Shown one piece after another: positions 1 to 6,111 of a stretch of DNA of 39,264 nt; positions within the stretch are counted from its first letter, which is position 1, and every line of letters starts with the position of its first letter. Origin of the DNA: Syntrophaceae bacterium UBA3084 (GTDB lineage: Bacteria; Desulfobacterota; Syntrophia; Syntrophales; UBA6807); contig DFBI01000047.1 of NCBI GenBank assembly GCA_002367335.1, forward strand, positions 1 through 39,264, in the 5' to 3' direction. The translations under genes were made by a program, and so were the position numbers. The notes under the pieces were generated by a model. It did no database searches. It saw nothing but the letters and a program-made list of their open reading frames with translations, and had not been told where the DNA came from.

Positions 1-328
1 CCTTATACTTTTTGGATGTACAATTCGGACATTTCTTTGAAAGAATGCTCATATAATCTACCTCTCAAAATTATAGGTGAAATAGGGTAGATTACATATA
101 ATCCATCATGTCAATATTGTCTACTGTTAATAAATCTTAATTAATATTAGCGGGTTACTCTCTATATCAAACTGAACCAGTACCCACGCAAAGGCGATAA
201 AGGGAAATTCAACCGGGGCCTTTTTCTTTTCTATTTCACCGGGGTGACCTCTGTCTTCTCTCTTCCCTCTTTTCCTTCCCCTTAATCCGTGTAATCTGCG
301 TAATCTGCGGATCGTTTTTGGCAGCAAA
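1..328. other. Non-coding left edge with word repeats
   Basis: No convincing gene. The first 150 bases are AT-rich and featureless to my reading. Positions 207-218 and 233-244 hold ATTCAACCGGGG and ATTTCACCGGGG, which match the right halves of the palindromic elements described at 5454-5722. Positions 283-309 are three tandem 9-mers (TAATCCGTG, then TAATCTGCG twice), ending 19 bases from the stop of the sulfoquinovose synthase gene. A minus-strand ORF spans this stretch but is mostly translated repeat and resembles nothing I know. Confidence 0.6.
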
Positions 329-1567
329 TCATCCCCATTTAATTCCCTTGAAAATCACATCCCTCCGAATGTTTCCCTTAAACCTCTCAACCACCCGCAT
401 CATCCCTTCCAACACCTCATCCGTCAAATAATGCGGCTTCACTCCAAGCCCAATCAATCCCTGATAAGTAGGATTATAATAATGTTCTTCTGCCTCTTTT
501 CTTGGATTTTCCAAGTGGTCTATCTTTACCTGATATCCCAGCTTCCTTCCAACATCCTGCACCTTTTCAGCAAGTTCATTGGCACTGAAGGTCTCCATGA
601 TCTGGTTGAAAATACGGAGTTGTCCTTTCTTTGCAGGGGTCTCCGCAGCCTTATGCACGCACTGCAGGGTGTCATTGATATTCAAATACCCCCGGGTTTG
701 ACCTCCTTTTCCATAAACTGTCAACGGGTATCCCACAATGGCCTGAACAATGAAACGGTTTAAAATGGTTCCAAAAATCTCATCGTAATTAAATATCGTC
801 CTCAATTCATGGCTGTCGGCTCTTCCTGCTGTCCGACCTCTGACCTCCGACCTCTGACCACTGATCTCCGACTCATCGGTCTCCAACCCATAAACAGGTC
901 CCTGCATCAGGTCCGTAATCCGCAGATCCCACATGCGCACCCCAAACCACATCAGGTCTGTATCCATGATCTTCGTGGTATGGTAAAGGGAACTTGCCTG
1001 CCTCGGGAAAAGAAAGCGATCTTTCCTTCCTTTATGCTCAATATCAAGCCACCCTTCCTCAATATCAATATTAGGGGTTCCATACTCCCCCATGGTCCCC
1101 ACATGAATCACATGGGTATCTCGTGAGAAATCCCGGAGGGCGAACATCAGGTTATTGGTCACTAAAAGATTGTTCTGGAGCGTGATATTTGCGTATTTAT
1201 AATTGATCAGAGAGTAGGGCGCCGAAGGCTGTTCTGCATAGTGGATAACAGTCTCAGGAATACCGGAAAACTTATGATTGATAGACCATGAGTATTCAAA
1301 ATCGCCCTTGAATAGCGACCTCATTATTTCCGGGTCAGTCAGATCCCCAATCACCACCTTAATCTCTTTTCCCGTCAGTTCATTCCAAATCTTGGCCCGC
1401 TGAATCAAAGAGGGAACAGGATATAGCATTCCCACATCCAATTCCGTGCAGGCATTCCGACGGAAATAGTTGTCCACAACGGTTACATCGTAACCGCGCT
1501 TGGAAAAATACATGGCGGTTGGCCAACCAAGATATCCGTCACCGCCGAGAATCAGAATATGGCTCAC
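329..1567 (-). CDS. sqdB: UDP-sulfoquinovose synthase-like SDR epimerase
   Basis: Extended short-chain dehydrogenase/reductase resembling SQD1/SqdB, which makes UDP-sulfoquinovose from UDP-glucose and sulfite in the cytoplasm. Visible: the NAD-binding GGDGYLGW near residues 8-15, the GTMGEYG segment at 157-163, the catalytic YHTTK (Tyr195, Lys199) and the family-typical GKGGQTRGYLNINDT near 286-300. Length (412 aa) is close to SQD1 without its plastid peptide. The start is GTG at 1567, preceded by a G-rich run on the minus strand. Residues about 233-250 are an extra loop encoded by a heptamer word array (835-876), where SQD1 relatives have only a few residues. In this locus the product probably feeds a glycan rather than a photosynthetic lipid (inference). 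The exact substrate is not proven by sequence. Confidence 0.85.
   Translation of the reverse strand: MSHILILGGDGYLGWPTAMYFSKRGYDVTVVDNYFRRNACTELDVGMLYPVPSLIQRAKIWNELTGKEIKVVIGDLTDPEIMRSLFKGDFEYSWSINHKFSGIPETVIHYAEQPSAPYSLINYKYANITLQNNLLVTNNLMFALRDFSRDTHVIHVGTMGEYGTPNIDIEEGWLDIEHKGRKDRFLFPRQASSLYHTTKIMDTDLMWFGVRMWDLRITDLMQGPVYGLETDESEISGQRSEVRGRTAGRADSHELRTIFNYDEIFGTILNRFIVQAIVGYPLTVYGKGGQTRGYLNINDTLQCVHKAAETPAKKGQLRIFNQIMETFSANELAEKVQDVGRKLGYQVKIDHLENPRKEAEEHYYNPTYQGLIGLGVKPHYLTDEVLEGMMRVVERFKGNIRRDVIFKGIKWG
835..876. repeat. Heptamer array inside sqdB-like CDS
   Basis: Six consecutive 7-mers read on the plus strand: GACCTCT, GACCTCC, GACCTCT, GACCACT, GATCTCC, GACTCAT. They are in frame within the sulfoquinovose synthase gene and encode an Arg/Glu/Ser-rich loop. 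The words resemble those of the intergenic arrays at 5753-6106. Confidence 0.85.
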
Positions 1568-1586
1568 TTCGTTCCCCCCTTTTCCA

Positions 1587-1831
1587 GATGACAGTGTCCG
1601 GATGACAGTTTTCAGATGACGGATGACAGACTACAGATGACAGACTACAGACTACAGATGACAGACGGCAGATGACAGATGACAGAAAGCAGACTACAGA
1701 TGACAGACTACAGACTACAGATGACAGACTACAGATGACAGACGGCAGATGACAGATGACAGATGACAGAAAGCAGACTAGAGATGACAGACTATAGATG
1801 ACAGACGGCAGATGATAGATGACAGAAAGCA
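1587..1831. repeat. 35-unit heptamer array, GATGACA type
   Basis: Thirty-five uninterrupted 7-mers with no phase slip. The main words are GATGACA, GACTACA, GACGGCA and GAAAGCA; the leftmost five units are more degenerate. The array ends at 1831, one base before the stop codon (1832-1834) of the four-helix-bundle gene. Its left end lies just upstream of the sulfoquinovose synthase start. Read on the minus strand the words become TGTCATC-like, the same sense as the plus strand of the array at 2241-2429, so the two arrays face each other around the gene. Confidence 0.95.
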
Positions 1832-2236
1832 TCAAGTGCTTCGGATAGAACCGTTATGGCGTTTGCAAAAGGATTCGGGATTTGCCATCATTTTGCCCAA
1901 CATTCGACCTATTTGCATGCATTTATTCATCAGATGGTTATGATCGTCGGCAGAAACGTACTTGCATGCCAAGGCTGTATCGAGCCAGTGCTGCGTCTCG
2001 GCTTGCTCGCCATCTGAATCTGAAAGTTTGCTGACAAAATGTGCTTGGTAGCGGCGTTTATGCCAGGCTTCGGCCAAATTAGCCCCGATAGAACGTGAAG
2101 ATCTCCGAATCTGATCCGTAAGAGAGAAAAGCTCTTCTTTCGAAAAACCCTTGGTCATTTCAAAAATCTCTTGCTGCAACGAAAATGCAGCCTGGTAAAC
2201 CTTCAAATCTCTAAAACTGCGAATCTTATCACCCAT
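1832..2236 (-). CDS. Four-helix-bundle protein (IVP / S23 family)
   Basis: 134-aa protein with the pattern of the 23S rRNA intervening-sequence protein family (S23, TIGR02436-like): an FRDLKVYQ opening, then a Q-I-R-R-S-S-x-S-I-G-A-N-L-A-E segment, then the amphipathic helices of the second half. Members form small helical oligomers. Avd, the accessory protein of diversity-generating retroelements, shares the fold. Their biochemical role outside DGRs is unknown. I chose ATG at 2236 because longer readings only translate the upstream repeat; Shine-Dalgarno-like GGAGG/GGAAG sequences upstream come from the array itself. The ORF is sandwiched between arrays 1587-1831 and 2241-2429. It is not inside an rRNA gene here. 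Confidence 0.85.
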   Translation of the reverse strand: MGDKIRSFRDLKVYQAAFSLQQEIFEMTKGFSKEELFSLTDQIRRSSRSIGANLAEAWHKRRYQAHFVSKLSDSDGEQAETQHWLDTALACKYVSADDHNHLMNKCMQIGRMLGKMMANPESFCKRHNGSIRST

Positions 2237-2240
2237 GACT

Positions 2241-2429
2241 GTCTTCCGTCCTCCGTCTTCCGCCCTCCGTCTTCCGTCCTCCGTCCTCTGTCTTCCGTCC
2301 TCCGTCCTCCGTCTTCTGTCTTCCGTCCTCCGTCTTCCGCCCTCCGTCTTCCGTCCTCCGTCCTCTGTCTTCCGTCCTCCGTCCTCCGTCTTCTGTATTC
2401 CGTCCTCCGTCCTCCGTCCTCCGCTCTCA
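2241..2429. repeat. 27-unit heptamer array, GTCYTCY type
   Basis: Twenty-seven 7-mers in perfect phase (GTCTTCC, GTCCTCC, GCCCTCC, GTCCTCT and similar). Units 1-11 (2241-2317) are repeated exactly as units 12-22 (2318-2394), a 77-bp higher-order duplication. The last unit, GCTCTCA, carries the stop codon of the 4,6-dehydratase gene as its final three bases. The other end is four bases from the start codon of the four-helix-bundle gene and supplies its purine-rich leader. Confidence 0.95.
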
Positions 2430-3503
2430 CTCCGGCCAATACCTTTCAGCCGGATGCTCTTCAACCCGTTGCTGCAATAAGTTGTTTTCTCTCAAAAAGA
2501 GTTTCAATTCTGCCTTGCTCATGAAAGGTCCTTCTTCTGAAACATACGGCCGATTAACCGTTGAAGATAAGATATCCGGATAATCATAATCTATGTTTCG
2601 GTAAATCCCGCGAAAAGCAGGAAGGACAACAAAGTACTTTTTCAGCTCCATGGCCCGTCGCGTCTCTTCCTGGCTCATCAATTCCTCATAGAGTTTTTCC
2701 CCTGATTTCCTCCCCATCCCCACAACCTCAATATCTTCCGGTTTATGACCATAGATCGGAGCCAACTCTTCAACCATTACCATGGCCAGATCCGCAATCC
2801 TGATTATCGGCATCTTGGTAACAAAGACTTCACCACCGCGTGCCAGCTCAGCAGAATTGATCACCAGCTCCACCGCCTGCTCAATACTCATGATAAAGCG
2901 TGTCATATCCCTTTCCGTCAGCGTAAGCGGCCCACCTTTTTTTATCTGCTGTTGAAAAATAGGAATAACCGAGCCGCGCGATCCGAGAACATTGCCAAAA
3001 CGGGTTGATATAAAGATCAGCCCTTCACCTTTAAAGTTTGCATTGGCAGCGGTCATAAGTCGTTCGCCCATTAATTTTGATGTACCCATTACATTGGTCG
3101 GATTAACAGCCTTGTCCGAGCTTGTAAATATGACTCTCTCCACATTGTTTTCACAGGCGGCATAGATAATATTCTGAACACCGACAATATTGGTCCGCAC
3201 CGCCTCAAAAGGGGAACGCTCACACAGGATAACATGCTTAAACGCCGCGCAATGAAAAACAATGTCTACCCCTTTCATTTTGCGGCAAAGCTTATCCCTG
3301 TCGCGCACGTCAGCAAGAAAAAAACTGGCCTGCTTGTAATCTGAAAACCTCTGTTCCAAAAAGAAAAGTTCACTCTCATTATTATCAAGAGCTATCAATT
3401 CGGCTGGCTGACAATGCATCAATAACTGGTGCACCAGCTCTCGTCCCACAGTACCACATGCCCCTGTAACAAGTATCCGCTTGTCAGCAAAAAAATCTCT
3501 CAT
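2427..3503 (-). CDS. Nucleotide-sugar 4,6-dehydratase, PglF/CapD-type catalytic domain
   Basis: 358-aa soluble SDR resembling the catalytic domain of PglF/CapD/WbpM-type UDP-GlcNAc 4,6-dehydratases. The Rossmann motif is TGACGTVGRE (13-22). The active-site stretch has Ser-Asp-Lys at 129-131, and Met139 stands where classical SDRs have Tyr, as in the PglF/WbpM group and unlike PseB/FlaA1. The N-terminal membrane domain of the long enzymes is absent. The product would be a 4-keto-6-deoxy sugar nucleotide for a diamino or deoxy-amino sugar. The gene ends inside the heptamer array at 2241-2429. Assignment to this superfamily is firm; the exact sugar is inferred. Confidence 0.8.
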   Translation of the reverse strand: MRDFFADKRILVTGACGTVGRELVHQLLMHCQPAELIALDNNESELFFLEQRFSDYKQASFFLADVRDRDKLCRKMKGVDIVFHCAAFKHVILCERSPFEAVRTNIVGVQNIIYAACENNVERVIFTSSDKAVNPTNVMGTSKLMGERLMTAANANFKGEGLIFISTRFGNVLGSRGSVIPIFQQQIKKGGPLTLTERDMTRFIMSIEQAVELVINSAELARGGEVFVTKMPIIRIADLAMVMVEELAPIYGHKPEDIEVVGMGRKSGEKLYEELMSQEETRRAMELKKYFVVLPAFRGIYRNIDYDYPDILSSTVNRPYVSEEGPFMSKAELKLFLRENNLLQQRVEEHPAERYWPE

Positions 3504-3517
3504 TTTTATTTTTTATC

Positions 3518-3601
3518 CTTTGCTCTTGTCTCCCTGCCATCTGCGCTATGCCCCATGCGCTCTGCTCTATACTCTCTGCGCTATGCGCTACGCGTTCTGC
3601 G
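3518..3601. repeat. 12-unit heptamer array, CTATGCG type
   Basis: Twelve 7-mers in phase, including CTCTGCG, CTATGCG, CTACGCG and TTCTGCG. The array lies between the starts/ends of the flanking dehydratase and epimerase genes and runs into the epimerase coding sequence: its last units encode the terminal residues and the stop codon (3588-3590). Word sequence is unrelated to the arrays at 1587 and 2241; only the period is shared. Confidence 0.9.
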
Positions 3602-4688
3602 CTAAGAACCACAAAAACGTCTCCTCCAGTCCCTCTTCCAGCCCCCACTTCGGCTCAAACCCCAACATCCTCCTCGCCTTGGAAATATCGGAATAGTTCC
3701 GTTTCACCTCACCCTTCCGTTCGTTCTCATAGACGATCTCGCTTTTTCTCCCCTGATGTTTTTCCGCCAGCCGATTCAAAACCTCTGCCACCTCTCCAAC
3801 CGTATGCTCCCGATGAGTAGCGGTCTGAAATACCTCCCCTCCAATATTCGGCCTTTCCAGGGCCAGCAAAATAGCATCCACCAGATCTTCAATGTAGATA
3901 AAATCCCTTGTCTGGTTCCCGTCACCATAAATGGGCAGCGTCTCCCCAGCCATAATATGCCTGATAAACTTGGCCACCACACTGCCCTTATGGCTCGACC
4001 TCGGCCCATACACGTTCCCAAAACGCAACGCCACAGTCTCAAGACCAAACGACCCGTAGTAAGCCGAGCAATAAGCCTCCCCGCAAAGTTTACTCGCCCC
4101 GTATGGAGATATCGGCCGCGGGACCATCTCCTCATGGATGGGTGGTTCCTGTTCGCCAAGAGGCGCACCCGAAGACGCAAACACAAACCGCTTCGCACCA
4201 TTCTTTCGTGCTGCCTCCAAGAAGTTCACCGTCCCAATGACATTGGCCATGCAGTCTGCCATAGGGTCTTCAATGGACGGCATCACACCTGTATTTGCCG
4301 CAAGATGCACTACAGCATCCATACCACGACAGGCCTTGACCGCCAGGTCCTCATCCCGTATATCTCCCACCACCAGTTCAACTTCAGATGACCGAGGACC
4401 GTGGACAGAAGACGGATCTGCTTTTCTTATTGAATTTTTCGTGGATTGATCTGGTTCTTGTTTATTTGTACATCGGAATTTTGAATTTGTTTCGAGATTC
4501 GGGTTTCGGATTTCGGGTTTGACAGTCTGATCCACTTCACTGAATGTACAGACAGCAGCCAGATCCTCCCTTTTCCCCACCGTGAGATTGTCTATTACTC
4601 TTATTCGGTGTCCATCACCCACATCCATGAGCCGTCTTATGAGGTTAACACCAATAAATCCGCATCCCCCTGTAACCAAAATGTTCAA
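3588..4688 (-). CDS. NAD-dependent nucleotide-sugar epimerase (GalE-like)
   Basis: Extended SDR of the UDP-sugar 4-epimerase/dehydratase group, cytoplasmic, probably interconverting a UDP-hexose for the polysaccharide. The nucleotide-binding GGCGFIG is at 7-13, and the catalytic YGASK at 196-200 follows an ASSGAPLG stretch. At 366 aa it is longer than a typical GalE-like enzyme (about 310-330) because residues about 57-102, between the first strand region and VELVVGDIRDEDL, are translated word repeats (4385-4412 and 4491-4518). The C-terminal residues and stop are also array-encoded. An AGGAGGT ribosome-binding sequence precedes the ATG at 4688. The insertion falls before the core active site, so the enzyme could still fold; this is untested. 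Confidence 0.75.
   Translation of the reverse strand: MNILVTGGCGFIGVNLIRRLMDVGDGHRIRVIDNLTVGKREDLAAVCTFSEVDQTVKPEIRNPNLETNSKFRCTNKQEPDQSTKNSIRKADPSSVHGPRSSEVELVVGDIRDEDLAVKACRGMDAVVHLAANTGVMPSIEDPMADCMANVIGTVNFLEAARKNGAKRFVFASSGAPLGEQEPPIHEEMVPRPISPYGASKLCGEAYCSAYYGSFGLETVALRFGNVYGPRSSHKGSVVAKFIRHIMAGETLPIYGDGNQTRDFIYIEDLVDAILLALERPNIGGEVFQTATHREHTVGEVAEVLNRLAEKHQGRKSEIVYENERKGEVKRNYSDISKARRMLGFEPKWGLEEGLEETFLWFLAQNA
4383..4520. repeat. Word-repeat insertion inside the epimerase CDS
   Basis: Two separate heptamer runs within one coding region: 4385-4412 (AGATGAC, CGAGGAC, CGTGGAC, AGAAGAC) and 4491-4518 (TTCGAGA, TTCGGGT, TTCGGAT, TTCGGGT), with degenerate AT-rich words between. The whole stretch stays open in the enzyme frame and adds about 45 residues absent from ordinary family members. 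Confidence 0.8.
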
Positions 4689-4707
4689 AATGTGAATTAC
4701 CTCCTGT

Positions 4708-4756
4708 AACTATTAACTGATAACCAATAACGATTAACCAATAACCAACAACTTCA
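4708..4756. repeat. 7-unit heptamer array, AACCAAT type
   Basis: Seven 7-mers in phase: AACTATT, AACTGAT, AACCAAT, AACGATT, AACCAAT, AACCAAC, AACTTCA. The last unit ends with the stop codon of the sugar-transferase fragment at 4754-4868. The other end is about 20 bases from the epimerase start codon. Confidence 0.9.
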
Positions 4757-4868
4757 CTCCCCCGGCCTAAACAACACCGTCTGCACTGTCTTCAGCAAAA
4801 TAAACAAATCCAAAAAAATAGACTGATTCTGTATATAGAACAATTCATATTCCAGCTTCTCAAAAAGC
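4754..4868 (-). pseudogene. C-terminal fragment of polyprenyl-phosphate sugar transferase
   Basis: An open frame of 37 codons matching the C-terminus of the complete transferase at 6112-7494: FEKLEYELFYIQNQSI here against FEKLQYDLYYVQNQSI there, both ending ...FRPG plus one residue. Everything upstream of this C-terminal tail is missing and is replaced by the DUF2283 gene, whose stop abuts the fragment. This is a remnant of a further copy of the initiating transferase, cut by rearrangement. Confidence 0.85.
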
Positions 4869-5111
4869 CTACCTACTGCTTGCATTCAAAATCGTTATTC
4901 CTACAATTTTATCATCATCTGTTCTAATTAACACATCGTCATCCATCTCAACGGTCTTCTTTGCTCTTTGTGGCCTTCGAAAACTCAGATACAGAACATC
5001 CGCCTCTTTATCGTAGTCAACCCAAATATGCTTGACCGAAAGCCTTGCCAATTCTGATGATAGCCCTAAGCAAGAATCGATCATTTCCTTATTTACTGAC
5101 TGCATCGCCAT
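4869..5111 (-). CDS. DUF2283 family protein
   Basis: 80-aa protein with the DUF2283 signature: a hydrophobic strand followed by VDYDKEADVLYLSF (near residues 31-44) and an ending VGITILNAS. The family is small, of unknown biochemical function, and typically sits next to a toxin-like partner, as here. The start at 5111 overlaps the upstream gene by 19 bases, implying translational coupling. It probably acts as the antitoxin or neutralising member of the pair (inference from neighbourhood). The stop adjoins a truncated sugar-transferase fragment, so the pair probably arrived by insertion or recombination. Confidence 0.75.
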   Translation of the reverse strand: MAMQSVNKEMIDSCLGLSSELARLSVKHIWVDYDKEADVLYLSFRRPQRAKKTVEMDDDVLIRTDDDKIVGITILNASSR

Positions 5112-5395
5112 ATTGGCACCCCCTTTGGTTTTTTATCCAGAAAATAGGCTGTGATGACAAAGCCATCTTTTTTTGAAATTTCTCTGTAAACGACTACCAG
5201 CCATTTATCTCTCCCTATATTCCTCGTCGCCTTCAGACTACCCTTATTGCCTCTGATTATGAATTCCGGGTTTTCAACCACTTCCATGACTTCGAAATAG
5301 TAGCTGGCTAAGTCATCGTGGTTTTCAGTAATATGGAACCATCTTTCATACGTTAAACGTATCGGTACACCATTAACAGAATAGGCTATCTCCAT
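5093..5395 (-). CDS. Putative RelE/barnase-like nuclease-fold toxin (PBECR-like)
   Basis: About 100 aa, starting at ATG 5395 (a TTG six codons upstream is possible). The sequence has the pattern I associate with the phage-barnase-EndoU-ColicinE5-RelE-like (PBECR) or DUF4258-type group: an early RLTYERWFHI stretch with a conserved-looking His, a VENPEFI segment, then WLVVVYREI and GFVITAYF strands. It overlaps the following DUF2283 gene by 19 bases, a pairing that suggests a toxin-antitoxin-like module. Membership is by pattern recognition only; catalytic residues cannot be confirmed. Confidence 0.5.
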   Translation of the reverse strand: MEIAYSVNGVPIRLTYERWFHITENHDDLASYYFEVMEVVENPEFIIRGNKGSLKATRNIGRDKWLVVVYREISKKDGFVITAYFLDKKPKGVPIWRCSQ

Positions 5396-5454
5396 ATTAA
5401 GTTCTCTTCCCAACTTCTCATCTCATCCTCTTCTTTTCCCACCTTCCCTGTCTC

Positions 5455-5494
5455 GTTGAATTCCGCTTTGCGGACGTCCGAAGGGCTATTCAAC
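5455..5494. repeat. Palindromic element A (three-way-junction type)
   Basis: Outer arms GTTGAAT (5455-5461) and ATTCAAC (5488-5494) enclose a perfect hairpin TCCGC-TTT-GCGGA (5462-5474) and a second small hairpin CC-GAA-GG (5478-5484). Same design as elements B and C but with different arm sequence. Confidence 0.7.
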
Positions 5495-5603
5495 TGGGAT
5501 CACGTTCTGTCCTCTGTCCTCTATTTCTTTTGTTTTTCATTCGACGTTGGACGTTCGACGTTCGATGTTGGACGTTCATCCTTTTTCTTTCCGTCCTCCT
5601 TGT

Positions 5604-5651
5604 CCCGTTGAATTGCTCCGCCAGGAGCACCCCGAAGGGGATTCAACCGGG
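5604..5651. repeat. Palindromic element B (three-way-junction type)
   Basis: Outer arms CCCGTTGAAT (5604-5613) and ATTCAACCGGG (5641-5651) enclose TGCTCC-GCCA-GGAGCA (5614-5629) and CCCC-GAA-GGGG (5630-5640). All three helices are perfect or nearly so, giving a compact three-way junction if single-stranded. Confidence 0.75.
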
Positions 5652-5677
5652 GTGTCCTCCGCCCTCTGCCCTCCTTG

Positions 5678-5722
5678 CCCCGTGAAATTCACGAAGTGAC
5701 AGCGTAGTGCATTTCACCGGGG
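5678..5722. repeat. Palindromic element C
   Basis: Outer arms CCCCGTGAAAT (5678-5688) and ATTTCACCGGGG (5711-5722) enclose TCAC-GAA-GTGA (5689-5699); the rest of the interior pairs weakly. The GAA loop is shared with elements A and B while the stem bases differ. Confidence 0.7.
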
Positions 5723-5752
5723 TGTCCTCCGTCCTCCGTCTTCCCGACTTCT

Positions 5753-6111
5753 GATCTCTGATCTCTGATCTCCGATCTCTGATCCCCGTCATCCGACCTC
5801 TGTCCTCTGTCATCTGACATCTGACCTCTGTCTTTTCCGTCCTCCGTCCTCTGTCTTCCGTCCTCCGTCCTCTGTCCTCTGTGTCTTCCGTCCTCCGTCC
5901 TCTGTCCTCCGTCCTCTGTCCTCCGTCCTCTGTCCTCCGTCCTCTGTCCTCCGTCCTCCGTCCTCTGTCATCCGTCCTCTGATCTCCGTCCTCTGTCCTC
6001 CGTCCTCTGATCTCCGATTTCCGTCCTCTGTCCTCCGTCCTCTGTCCTCTGTCATCCGTCCTCTGATCTCCGTCCTCTGTCCTCTGTCCTCTGACCTCCG
6101 TCCTCTACGCT
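5753..6111. repeat. Long heptamer array, GATCTCT/GTCCTCY type
   Basis: About 360 bp of nearly continuous 7-mers: GATCTCT, GATCTCC, GTCATCC, GACCTCT, then chiefly GTCCTCC, GTCCTCT and GTCTTCC, with a few phase slips (near 5830-5838 and 5881). It runs up to within a few bases of the stop codon (6112-6114) of the full-length sugar transferase. The array is open in several frames, producing spurious ORFs with a seven-residue repeat. Confidence 0.9.

Larger units (their letters stand above)
5396..5752. repeat. Repeat island: palindromes and short word arrays
   Basis: No gene. Contains GTCCTCT-type heptamers near 5509-5522, a five-unit GACGTTS array (5543-5577: GACGTTG, GACGTTC, GACGTTC, GATGTTG, GACGTTC), more GTCCTCC-type heptamers at 5653-5673 and 5724-5740, and three palindromic elements listed separately. 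Words alternate with palindromes, so the island looks like repeated nested insertion or growth. Confidence 0.8.

Noticed and set aside
127..327. 66-aa minus-strand ORF at the left edge
   Set aside because: Mostly repeat words and palindrome halves; no family resemblance and no ribosome-binding site that stands out.
1587..2429. Possible CRISPR array
   Set aside because: Units are 7 nt, contiguous and without spacers; no cas genes.
1539..2480. Several ORFs on both strands with seven-residue periodic protein sequence
   Set aside because: They are translations of the heptamer arrays: 3 x 7 nt gives a 7-residue period in every frame and few stop codons. Only the IVP frame has a recognisable protein.
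3756..4391. 211-aa plus-strand ORF opposite the epimerase
   Set aside because: Shadow of the minus-strand epimerase gene; no family features.
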